27,326 nucleotides of DNA from Gyrodactylus bullatarudis (taxonomy: Eukaryota; Platyhelminthes; Monogenea; Gyrodactylidea; Gyrodactylidae), in the NCBI GenBank assembly GCA_012064415.1, contig SSNU01000102.1, positions 83,212-110,537 of the forward strand. The letters are read 5' to 3'. Made by a program: the position numbers and the translations under genes. The notes below the pieces were generated by a model that saw only the letters and a program-made list of their open reading frames with translations, did not search any database and was not told where the DNA came from. Shown here in pieces: positions 18,131 through 27,326 of the stretch. Position 1 is the stretch's first letter; every line of letters starts with the position of its first letter.

Positions 18131-18808
18131 ACCCACTCTATGTTCATTGTGATAGGGGTGTGTATGTGTGAGTAGAAACCCCTATTCTATGTAAAAGGAA
18201 GAGAACAGTGTGACAGCTTTGATTGACATGTTTGTATTCACACCTATGTATGTACAACGTACAAATGGTCAACCCCATGACTAATCATGGGGAGGGGTAT
18301 GGGATTGGGAAAACGAAAAATGATCTTTTTTTGATTTTTCATCTAAAATCATTCAAAATCTGAGACTGATTTCAACATCGAATTTTAGCCATATATTTTA
18401 GAATAGAAGCTTGAAAATTTCCAAGTTTACTCTAAATTTCATGCTAAATTTAATGGTACTAAATTTAAGTTTGACTGACTGCTGCTTTAGCTCTTTTTAC
18501 TACGGCCTCTTCTTGATAAGATAACAAAAAAATTCGAAGTGGAAATTAATCAGAATAAAAGATTGAGAACATCTACAAAATTTCATCAACCTATTGAAAA
18601 ATTTGAGATTCTGGTAGCAAAATATATTTGGGACCTTGGAAAAATTGTAGGAGGAATGTTGCTCAATTCTGATTGGCCGACAAATACTCAATTTCTATTG
18701 GTCTATTATTCATGAAATTTGGGGTAGAAATGGTAAATAAGTAAGGTATACTTGCACATTCACACAACTCTCGTCACTTTACAGAGCTTTTACCTGTAAT
18801 AATTACAG

Positions 18809-19636
18809 TGTTTTTAGACATTTAACCTACTAGAAAAGTGTGGTAACTGGTTATTACTATATCCGTATGAATCTTACTTGATGGAGATTGTCTCTTCACA
18901 CCTAGATGTCAGAATTCGGATAAGCAAGTCTCAATACTATAAATAATATTCAACTCACAGTTCCAGATGTAGATGCGTTTCATTCCCATTAGGACTCGTC
19001 AGTACGCCATAGCCAGGATTCGATACGGCTCTTCAACGTTATAGTATGTATTCCATTATTCTTTGATATCAAATCTTTTCCTGCTCACTCAGGTTAGGAG
19101 GGTTTTTAGGTCTTCCTCAAAAGATATCAGGAATTTTTCAGGTAAAACTGTATTCTGCTTGTAGCAGCTGGCGAATTGAACTCAAATTTGCGAAGCAGAA
19201 AAACTATTTTTAATTGCAAGAAACTATATTTTTTCCTTGTAAATAAGATAATTAAATCCTTCAAATTTCAGTTAGGGAGAAAATCTAAAAAGGAGGTTTA
19301 TTTGCATCTCACTCATGAATTAGCTTTTTGGACTGCACTACACTGAATTTATCCTTGTCAAGACATGTTGAGGTTTGCATTTGACCAATTAGAATGCTTT
19401 CAAGTTAATCTTTTCAGAAGGAGTTTTTTGTTCTGCACTAGTTCTTATCATCATGAAGAAACAACTTAGCACTCAAGATTGATTGGAAATAAATAAGCTT
19501 CCTAAAACTTATTCCATTCGTAATTTAGCCAATATCTATAAAGTTACCCCAATACCAATCGAAATAAATATTGATCTTGTTTTCAATTTCAATTTAATTA
19601 CTTACTAAATCTAAAATCTATTCATGGATATTATAG
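18809..19636. other. Intron 4 sequence, no recognisable feature
   Basis: Unique-looking AT-rich sequence with stops in all frames and no match to the repeats in this window. Confidence 0.45.
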
Positions 19637-19855
19637 ATATGAATTTTGATATTTGTGACAAACATTCATCGACTGGCTTGATCTTCCGACAAGATTCAGT
19701 GGTCATTGATGAACTTTGTCAGCCTTTCGGATTAATCCCAGACTCAAAAAGACCTTTTTATGTAAGAATGATTACGATCATCAAATCAGCTAAATGAGTT
19801 GATATGAAGGTATGGCATTGCTCAACTTGTCAGGCTAAATTTTTCATTAGAGAAG
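19637..19855 (+). pseudogene. Possible decayed phase 1-1 exon with one in-frame stop
   Basis: An AG acceptor (GGATATTATAG, ending 19636) and a GT donor (GAAG/GTAACT at 19856) bound 73 codons in phase 1-1, as in the five exons above. The reading is MNFDICDKHSSTGLIFRQDS, VVIDELCQPFGLIPDSKRPF and YVRMITIIKSAK, a TGA (19795-19797), then VDMKVWHCSTCQAKFFIREG. The CSTC pair hints at a zinc ribbon, unlike the PH-like modules, so this may instead be a transposon scrap. An alternative donor GTAAGA lies at 19762. Weakly supported. Confidence 0.25.
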
Positions 19856-20634
19856 GTAACTTTCAATGAAATTAAAAATATTTATTGTTGATTATTTCAA
19901 ATAGAGATTCAAGTTTCCCTCATTAAAATATCGTTCAACTTTTATTAAGGAATTTCCGATGCTACTTGAAAGTAATTAAAGGATTAGTTTAAATTAAAAT
20001 ACCTGCGTTCCTGAATTGAAAATTTATAGAAAAAAAAATTATTTATGATTGGTTGTTCTCTGATGCGTGTGTACTAATGATACAATAGACTATATTGAAC
20101 ATGGCATACACTTTAGAAACAAATCCCTGCAGGTTTTTAGGTTTGAATTTGTAATGAAAAAAATCTTTTAAAACGGTTATACTGTCGGAATTCATTTAAG
20201 ACATTACTATTCTGATTTAGGTTCATGAGGATGATTAAAAAACAAGTTCTCTTCAGAATATTTCCGCTTTGACTTTGTCGATGAAACTTTTCTCTAGTAG
20301 ATTCTCTATCACTATCTGGCAGGAGCATCCTCTTGTATTTACTGCCATGTGTTTCGTATTGAAGTGGTCTCTAGCCTCATCAGAGTTTTATATACTTTGT
20401 GTTCTCTCAAGGAATTTTTCAAAACCAATGTCTGCTTTCACTGTTTTTTTCTGTTTTTGGTCTGTTTTTAATGTAAAACTTGGGCCCAAGACTATAACAA
20501 ATAATAAAAGATTTTAAAAAATTAATTAAATTCTCGAGGATTTGAATATTTTGATTTTTTTCTTGTCATATAATTTTAGGTTTGAGAGATGTCCAGAGAC
20601 ATCGGCTTTGAGCTGAGTAATTGATACTGGATTC
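19856..20634. other. No recognisable gene
   Basis: AT-rich. Frames of 63 codons (minus, 20137-20328) and 82 codons (plus, 20269-20517) have no recognisable domain or convincing splice context. Confidence 0.45.
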
Positions 20635-20916
20635 ATTTTGGAGTAAGAAGAAAGTGATGCCAGAATTTTCACACATAAGGACCTTTATTTCGGGCATAAA
20701 ATTGATAAATTTCAAATAAAAAGAATGATAAATAAACAAAAAAATAAATGAGCTCAATTTCCAAAAATCATCCCCCGACGATCTTAATCCTCCTCCGAAT
20801 GATAATAATATATGGCTTTCGATGTAATAAGTAAAATTATATTTTGGAGTAAGAAGAAAGTGATGCAAAAATTTTTCACAGATAAGGGCCTTTATTTCGG
20901 GCATAATCAAGTTGAT
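20635..20916. repeat. Two ~72-bp direct repeats, 206 bp apart
   Basis: ATTTTGGAGTAAGAAGAAAG starts at 20635 and again at 20841, continuing through CTTTATTTCGGGCATAA in both to about 20705 and 20916. Read on the minus strand both encode MPEIK(A/V)L(I/M)CE, so the 119-codon minus frame at 20566-20925 is partly a product of the duplication. No known domain. Confidence 0.7.
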
Positions 20917-21054
20917 TGGCTCCAACCTGTTACCAGGTAGGAGTAGAATATTGTTATTTCAAATAGGATAATAGTTAATTATAATTAATATGTAGGGTGT
21001 AAATAGTGTTCTTTTGAAAAAGATTGTAGTGTGAAACAGATAATTATAGATTCT

Positions 21055-21280
21055 TTATTGTGTTGCCCGGTAGAAATCAGTAATTTGTTGATTCATTTCC
21101 AGTTCCTCTCTCTTTCTCTTTCTAGGGGGAGGTTGGGATGATTGACACTTTTTTTCTCTTGGTCTAGGTAGGCTGATTGGTTTAACGTACTTCTTCTGGA
21201 TGCAGAGGTTGGGCTTCTGTTCGTTGATAAAGTAGGCTTCTGCTGCTTTTAATTCGTAGACATTGTTTCCGGTTGGTTTA
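21055..21280 (-). pseudogene. Penelope-like element C-terminal tail with a PIP-box-like end
   Basis: Minus strand: NKPTGNNVYELKAAEAYFIN, EQKPNLCIQKKYVKPISLPR, PREKKCQSSQPPPRKRKREE, LEMNQQITDFYRATQ and a stop at 21055-21057. The first part matches the end of the GIY-YIG endonuclease in the PLE at 3417-4165 (KEKFFINRNKPNLCVQKNY), including the conserved Glu. The tail is basic and closes with QQITDFYRATQ, reminiscent of a PCNA-interacting box (compare TDFY in p21). The nuclease core and reverse transcriptase are absent, so this is a short end fragment. Its unbroken frame suggests a young or constrained copy. Confidence 0.7.
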
Positions 21281-21677
21281 TTTTTATTTTTGGTTATTTA
21301 TCGACACTCAGAAAGGGTTATTTTTATTTGAAATTTATCAATTTAATTTTTGATTTTATCTATTTTACCAATAAATGAATACAGTGAAAAGCAGTTACAT
21401 TCATCTTTATCAGAGAATCACTTGAGTAAATTTTGAGTTTTGTTTCATTCTTTTTATACTTTTAAAATATATTAAAAGTAATTTAGACATTATATTAGAC
21501 AATGAATCCCGTAAATATTTCGTTGAATAGAAATAAAATTCAATTGGCCAACTTGATGCCTGACACAGATAGTTGTTATGAAACGAAAGCTGTTTTCAAT
21601 TTCAATATCGTGATCGAAATTTCAAAATTATAATTATGTATAAAATTTGTTACCAATAAGATTATTTTATTTTCAAG

Positions 21678-21935
21678 AAAGAGTCAAAGAAACAATTTTG
21701 TTCAGTTCAACTAAGTTTGGATATGAAATTTTTCAATTCGACAAAATTGAAGTTATAGAAGGATCTAAAATTTTAAAATTCTCCAAAGATTCGCTATGTA
21801 AATTTATCAAGCCTTTCTATTACCAAAATCTGAATCAAAGTTTATGTTTCCATTCAATTGATGACGGAAAGATGAATCGATATTTTCTTATCAACAATAA
21901 TATGAAAACAGAAAGTCTCATAAAATCTATCCAAG
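21678..21935 (+). CDS. Exon 5 of the PH-like repeat gene (phase 1-1, 86 codons)
   Basis: The acceptor TTATTTTATTTTCAAG ends at 21677; the donor CCAAG/GTGAAT is at 21936, again both phase 1. The product runs RVKETILFSSTKFGYEIFQF, DKIEVIEGSKILKFSKDSLC, KFIKPFYYQNLNQSLCFHSI, DDGKMNRYFLINNNMKTESL, ending IKSIQG. KPFYYQNLNQSLCF lines up by eye with FLYYNSLKLSVVLI of exon 3. The donor GTGAAT is the weakest of the five. If it is not used, this would be the last exon, ending GELLKTQQFKDKNKIFLFL at the stop 21992-21994. Confidence 0.6.
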
Positions 21936-21994
21936 GTGAATTACTAAAAACTCAACAGTTTAAAGACAAAAATAAAATTTTTCTTTTTTTATAA

Positions 21995-22150
21995 CTCAAA
22001 TAGATTACTCAAATATTAAAGAATTCATAGCCTGTATAATATAAATATACAGTAGCTCTAGTCGAACATCAAATGACTAATTCAATGAAACAATAATTTC
22101 ACACATATAAATAGATCAAGCGAGACCTTATACTATATTTTCACCCTTAT
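21995..22150. other. Sequence after exon 5, no feature
   Basis: AT-rich; no next exon of the series was found here or further downstream in the window. Confidence 0.4.
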
Positions 22151-22260
22151 TACGGAGCGTCAGTTAACCTTACGCCTTCTCCGAGAATCGAACCTCAGAT
22201 CTTATGCTGTATTTTATACCCAACCATTTTGTCCAATCCCCGTTATCTTTATTTGTGTGA
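22151..22260 (-). other. tRNA-derived SINE-like remnant (box B present)
   Basis: The minus strand contains GGTTCGATTCTCGG (plus 22181-22194), an exact pol III box B core GGTTCGANNC with a plausible T-arm. Upstream on the minus strand (GGTTGGGTATAAAATACAGC) the box A region is poorly preserved and no cloverleaf can be closed. It could be the partner family of the box A remnant at 10829-10890. Confidence 0.35.
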
Positions 22261-22576
22261 GATTTATTTATCCTAACTATTTACACTAAGCTCATTTATT
22301 TAACATCGAGCTATGCTAGACTTTAATGAGTCTTCTGCTTATTTTTGCTATCATATGATCCTGAATTATGTTATTATGTTCTTTGAGAGTAACTTTTTTA
22401 AAGTAGTGATCTTATAATCAAGTTGGAACTTCTATGTTTTTATGTTGCCTACCCTGCTATGAAAAGAAGCGCAATTGGTATTTTAATCTTCTTTTTTTAA
22501 AAATCCTATTTCATATCCTTTGATTATTGTTTTGTCCAACAATTCAATTCAATATTCATTTTCACTGTCATCAACC

Positions 22577-22675
22577 ATGAAGCATGATCTAAGAACGGAT
22601 ATTAATTGTTTAGTTGTGAAAGGCAAAACTACCAAAGAAATTTCTTCACAATTGGGAATAAGTCTGGCATGGTAA
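22577..22675 (+). pseudogene. Tc1-like transposase N-terminal HTH scrap
   Basis: A 32-codon frame starting at ATG 22577 reads MKHDLRTDINCLVVKGKTTK, then EISSQLGISLAW and a stop. LRxxIxxLVxxGKTTxEIxxxLGIS is the first HTH of Tc1/mariner transposases. Nothing downstream continues it; the 22725-24305 foldback lies just beyond, and no continuation appears after it. Confidence 0.6.
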
Positions 22676-22724
22676 GATATTTCCGAAGATCTAAAGTAAT
22701 AAAGTCAGCAAATCAAATATTATA

Positions 22725-24305
22725 CAGTTAATTACACACATGATGGCTCACGGGATGAATATATTTCCTACCAAAATTATATTTATACCTCTCTGTTCCT
22801 CTTCAGGTGACCAATAATATGCATGAAAACCAACAACCAATAGAATTTGAGTATTTTCCTAACTGATTTTTCCTCCACTTCTCACCAACTCTAAGGCTAA
22901 GCTATGCAGGAACAATTTTTAAGTAACATGAATTTTATTCATTCATTAAAATCAAATTTATCATGATCATCTTTTCTTTCTCAATTTTTTAACCAAGTAT
23001 TTCCGAAACTTGATTGGAATTTTACAATTTTGGACAAGTTTTAGTTTCAAATTGATTGAGTAGACCATTCGATCTATGGTATTTTATAAAGTTTTATATT
23101 TATTTCTCGATTGATTAAAATCAGATTTCCTTCATCTAAATTTTACACGAATTTATCCATCTGATGCAATTTTTAATTGTCTCATTCATAAAATTATTCC
23201 CGGCTTCTCTGGCAAAGGCATTCATTTTTTTGAAATTGAAACTTTCATATTCATTTATTGAAATAATGATTTACACAAGTTAGGGAACAGTTAAGGAGTG
23301 TTCAATGTGTCTCTTTCAGTCGTTTTATTCTAATCATATAAAGAAGGTCTACTTTGCTTGATTATTTGAATAGTCAATGAGTATAACTCATTGTACATGA
23401 TTTTAATGTTATTAAAAATCACACATTGATCTAAAAACCGAGTCCCCTTCTATTTAGTGATAAAATCAAAAGTCAAGGGATGAGAACTTTTATAATGTTA
23501 AACGTGTGACCCCTCTATATAGAGTATTGGCATTTTGTGTGAAATGATGAGACCCCCCTGGCATAGCATGTAATAACACGAAAAAGATAATTATAGACCC
23601 ATTTTGTTATACAGATTGTTTCTATCACATTTTGTTCGGTAATAATTAATTCATGAGGAAGAGTGAATAAGAGGGGGATGTAAATTATAGTGTTGATCTT
23701 TCGAAAATGAATATTCTTCTAACTAAACATGAATGTTCATCGTTTTTAGCTTGGTATTACATTGTAATTCAAGATTTTCAAATGGAAAATAAATGAAATT
23801 ATTCATCAATAGAAATAATCTGATGAATCTTGTGATAAATCCAAAATCTCATAGAACAAACGGTATACTCAATTTGCTGAAACTAAAAGATGGCTTAAAT
23901 TTTAAAAAGAAATATTGTCGATACATTTGATGAATTAATATAATGCATGTTAACTGGAAATACTTTATTGCATAGCTTGGTTATAGAGTTATACAAAATG
24001 CCATAGAAGTCTGGAATAATTTGATGAATCAGACAATTATTAAAATTGAGAAAGAAAAGATGATCATGATAAATTTGATTTTAATGAATGAATAAAATTC
24101 ATGTTACTTAAAAATTGTTCCTGCATAGCTTAGCCTTAGAGTTGGTGAGAAGTGGAGGAAAAATCAGTTAGGAAAATACTCAAATTCTATTGGTTGTTGG
24201 TTTTCATGCATATTATTGGTCACCTGAAGAGGAACAGAGAGGTATAAATATAATTTTGGTAGGAAATATATTCATCCCGTGAGCCATCATGTGTGTAATT
24301 AACTG
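22725..24305. mobile_element. Foldback element with TA duplication, related to 11155-12424
   Basis: The ends read CAGTTAATTACACACATGAT and its complement, flanked by TA. The arms match from 22725 to about 22990 and from about 24050 to 24305. Further inward similarity resumes near 23165-23225 against 24000-24050, so the left arm carries an insertion of about 170 bp. Outward-facing right-arm module: ATTGG 24189-24193, ATTGG 24215-24219, TATAAATA 24243-24250. It shares CAGAGAGGTATAAA and the terminal CATCATGTGTG with the 11155-12424 element. No transposase is encoded. Confidence 0.75.
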
Positions 24306-25233
24306 TATAATGAAATCAGACAATTTTTAATTGAATTTGGTGAATCATTCCCTTATGATTAACTTTGAGAATTAATGATTCCGGATGCCAATAAGTTCAA
24401 TATCAAATTCACCAAGTAATTTTTTTCGGAGTATCCTGAGTTTGAAAAACATATTGGTAATGGTAAATGGTAAAGAAAGGCTGCACAAAAATTTTCCCTG
24501 CCCCAAAATTTTTCAAAGTTCAAAAAATGTATATCGATGTGTCAATCACACACTCCTTTTGTACCCTTCTTTGTCCTGATGATGTAACCCCTTGGTTATT
24601 TATCCTACAAAATTGGAAAAGTTATCCTTTTCAAAGTTACATAACTCTGATTCTGAATGAGATACACTAAACTTCCTAGAAAATGTATTATCCGAAAAAT
24701 AATCGATCGAAATATTTATACCTGATTACTCATGAGTACGACCATTAATTTTCAAAAATATTTTTAGAACCTCGTGTGTTCTGAAGCTCCAAATAAGGCT
24801 TGAACTTCCCAATAAAATTATAAAAATTTGTATTTTGGCTAATATCGCTATCCTCTTGCCTCTAAACCTTTTTCCATTAATCTAGCTCCATTAATAAGCG
24901 AAATATATTTTTTTCGTTCTACATCAATAAAAATAACTCCATCCGATGCAGAATGAAAAGTTGTTTCACTTGCCTAAATTTTATGCATCAATATCATAAT
25001 CGGTGAAAACTAGACGAGTTCAAAGTTGATATGATCGGGATATTTGTTTTCGAATGAAAATCGATAAAATTCCATTTTTAATCTGACCCCCGTTCTTTCT
25101 TACCGTTGACGTCATATCATGTATGCTTTGCCATGTTGGGAGACCCCCGTTTTTATTCTAATAATGAAGGATGTTGAATAATTATAATGTTGGCAGATCC
25201 CTATCCTTACAATATCCCGTAGGAAGTTTAGTG
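24306..25233. other. No recognisable gene
   Basis: Short frames on the + strand (24385-24579 and 24467-24670) have no domain and no flanking splice sites that fit the exon series. No repeats matched. Confidence 0.45.
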
Positions 25234-25581
25234 TATTCGAAAAATTCAAAAAGCAATTATGCTTAAAATTTTCTCCTCTATAAAATGGTATAAGTATCAA
25301 AATTAGAACTCGACTTATAAGAAGAAAAAATTTCAGAAAAACTTTTTATTTTAACAATAAGTTTTAGATTTTTCGCAATATTTGGGAAAACGTATATTTT
25401 TCAAATAATTTTTCAAAACTTGTTCTTTATTTTAATCTAAAGTTACAATTTCAAATCACCAAATCAAATTGATTATCTGAAATTTTATTCTTCTTATTAG
25501 TCGAGTTCTAATTTTGATACTTATACCATTTTATAGAGGAGAAAATTTTAAGCATAATTGCTTTTTGAATTTTTCGAATAT
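25234..25581. repeat. Foldback repeat with ~104-bp arms and ~140-bp loop
   Basis: TATTCGAAAAATTCAAAAAG from 25234 to TTTCAGA 25337 is the near-exact reverse complement of 25476-25581. Only a few differences and one small gap are visible (GACTTATAAG against GACTAATAAG). No coding capacity and no promoter-like module, so it belongs to a different family from the TA-flanked foldbacks. Confidence 0.8.
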
Positions 25582-26893
25582 TTTCCTAAGGAAGTTCCTG
25601 ATTGGTTGAGACTTTAAAATAATCTCTTAGTTGCTAAAATTCCAAGTATTATTATACACATGTTTGTGAAGGGAATGATGTATGCTGTGATTTATTAAAA
25701 TACTAACATGCAAAATGCTACTATCACAACATACATGTACATACAAACGATGTACGATTTAATTTATTTCCCAAAAGAGCAATGAATCCGAAGTTTTACC
25801 AGAATACACATCTAAAATCTTCTCTAGAAACTGAATTGGAATATGACCTTGCTTAAAAATCGGTTTTGAAGAATCTACCTCTATCTAACTCTATCTAAAG
25901 CTGTTCTACATAAATATGGGAATCTCAGCCAAAACCGATAAAAAAATTATTTTGCATAATACCTCGAATCTTAATGTAATTTTATTGAGAATGATTAATG
26001 TTGGGGTGGTGCATGGGATTTACGGCAAAAAAATTCAGAATCTCCGCAAAAATAAGGGTATTTTGGAGAAAATAAGGTCTACTCATAATTGGGTGAAACC
26101 TTCACATTCGTGTTTGAGATTCAAAATTTCTTTCAATGAGATCTTTTAATAATCATTGTCTGATTCATCCGAATACAAAAATGACCAAAGAATACGTTTT
26201 TGAGATCAATATTCTTTATACTCTTGAACTTTTTTTGAAATTTGAGATCAAACATGATCCCCTACACCTGATTTTTATGAAAATTTGATTGATGAAAATT
26301 TTTGAATAAATAATCTTTTAAATTCAATGAACTTTAGGTTTTCTCATAAATCCATCATGATCTTCAATCGGTAAAAATTTCATGCTGATCGGATCAACCT
26401 TAAGCTTGTAAGAGGCTATTGAAAATTTGATCTTGATCAGGATCAAATAGGGGTTAAGTTCATCAATTTCACAACAATATCTGCATTCAGTGATAAAAAT
26501 GAATACCAAAAACGAAATCTTCATAAAATTTCGACCCAGAAAGATCGGAAAAGTCAATTATTGTTTTGGATCAATAAAATCTATCGATTTTTCCATTTTT
26601 GATCAAAAAGAGCACGATAACTCAAAAATTTTTGATTATTTGGTTTTTTTCTGTTATCGTGGATAATTATGCAATTTTTCAAAATTGTAAACAAATCAGT
26701 TTTATTTTAATCATTATGAAATAATAATGGTTCTGCTTATAAGTAGTAACACGTTTTATGACAATTAAAATAAAACAAATTTGAAGATGTGTTTGACCTT
26801 TTAGAACTTTAATCTGTACTTAAATAATTTCAAATAAGAATAGTATTCATTAAAAAAATAATAATTTATTGAAATCTTATATCTTGAAAAAAT
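25582..26893. other. No recognisable gene
   Basis: AT-rich sequence. A + frame at 25916-26149 and a - frame at 26324-26557 lack any recognised domain. GATC is locally frequent around 26380-26450 without forming a clear repeat. Confidence 0.45.
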
Positions 26894-27326
26894 CTAATAT
26901 TTTGTATGTCTTCCTTTTCTGCGAAAACATTCGTTCAGTCTTCTAGGCATGGAGTCCACTAATTTATTGACCATATGGACTGTAATATGGTCTTCATTGA
27001 GAATATTCACTTTTCGTACGATATCGTTATCAGAAAACAAACCTGAAACCAGGTACCATTTTCGTTTCATTATGCCAAACATATTTTCTATTGGATTTAG
27101 ATCGGGGCTATTTGCTGGATAACCTCTGAGCAATGTGAGCCTTTTTTCTCGGAGATATTGTTGTGTCTAAATAATTAAAAAATTTTTTACTGTAACAGAA
27201 ACATGAGGCCTAGCGTTATCCATAAGTATACGGAATGTTCTGCGCCCGTATCCTCTGTAGCTGCTCAGGTTGATATCCAATAATCTTTGGAATTCATATT
27301 GATCAATATTTCCATTCACCTCAACG
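26894..27326 (-). pseudogene. Tc1/mariner-like transposase, C-terminal part, runs off the window
   Basis: Read from the window edge on the minus strand: NIDQYEFQRLLDINLSSY, RTFRILMDNARPHVSVTVKN (second catalytic Asp in MDNARPH), FLII, a TAG (plus 27167-27169), TQQYLREKRLTLLRGYPANS, PDLNPIENMFGIMKRKWY (Glu in NPIENMFG), and a C-terminal helix region ending RRKGRHTKY at 26894. All parts are in one frame and only the single TAG interrupts it. The N-terminus and first Asp lie beyond the window. It belongs to a different lineage from the copies at 2406 and 10060 (MDNARPH and IENMFG instead of QDNAPCH and IENLWG). Confidence 0.8.

Larger units (their letters stand above)
17373..18796. mobile_element. 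Foldback element with TA duplication and a copied third arm
   Basis: The ends read CAGGTAAAAGCTCTGTAAAG and its complement, flanked by TA. The left arm 17373-17648 is matched by the right arm (about 18520-18796), and the match continues inward to the CTTCTTGATAAGATAAC region (17870-17895 against about 18495-18520). An extra arm copy is inserted at 17649-17834. Each arm carries ATTGG twice and a TATA-like box (right arm: 18672-18676, 18697-18701, TAAATAA 18734-18740) pointing outward. The central part has no coding capacity. Confidence 0.8.

Noticed and set aside
20566..20925. 119-codon minus frame as a gene
   Set aside because: Largely created by a 72-bp direct duplication; contains a low-complexity hydrophobic middle and no domain.
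25929..26057. A 43-codon phase 1-1 stretch as another exon of the series
   Set aside because: Half the normal size, weak donor (GTATTT), and the translation lacks the strand-helix pattern.

Overview
This looks like a piece of an AT-rich, repeat-laden animal genome, most likely an invertebrate (an arthropod would fit, but I cannot name the species). No long open reading frames occur, introns have GT/AG ends, and the window is crowded with eukaryotic transposons: Tc1/mariner, a pogo/Tigger-like element, hAT, Merlin, Penelope-like retroelement (PLE) fragments, and foldback elements with TA target duplications. There is no sign of a bacterial gene layout.

The one candidate host gene is on the + strand. 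Five unlinked coding stretches (4877-5158, 8370-8636, 12634-12882, 13528-13812, 21678-21935) each start after an AG acceptor and end at a GT donor. All five have intron phase 1 at both ends and encode 83-95 codons. Each has alternating beta-like segments followed by a C-terminal helix, and the third resembles a PH domain end (DSDEWVHKYNKAMN). I read them as consecutive exons of one large gene made of repeated, strongly diverged PH-like modules, one module per symmetric exon, with introns filled by transposons. This is inference from frames and splice sites; I do not recognise the gene, and its 5' and 3' ends are not visible.

Layout. 1-700: two homologous hairpins with hammerhead-ribozyme-like cores flank a short basic C-terminal coding remnant, probably a collapsed PLE. 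958-6704: two inverted copies of a promoter-like repeat enclose a Tc1 remnant, PLE fragments, a palindromic cluster, a MITE and exon 1. 6770-7372: a hAT MITE with an 8-bp duplication. 8994-10750: an element with long terminal inverted repeats (TIRs) containing Tigger-like and Tc1-like pseudogenes. 11155-12424: a foldback with two 540-bp arms. 13840-17080: a hAT element with an exact 8-bp target duplication, carrying a Merlin element inside it; it starts 27 bp after the exon 4 donor. 17373-18796: a foldback that records an internal arm copy. 18800-21300: little, apart from a possible decayed exon, a direct repeat and a PLE tail. 22577-24305: a Tc1 N-terminal scrap and a third foldback. 25234-25581: a small foldback. 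26894-27326: a Tc1 transposase running off the end.

A recurring theme is a layout of two ATTGG boxes (inverted CCAAT) followed by a TATA-like box. It appears in at least six places, mostly near the ends of foldback repeats and pointing outward.
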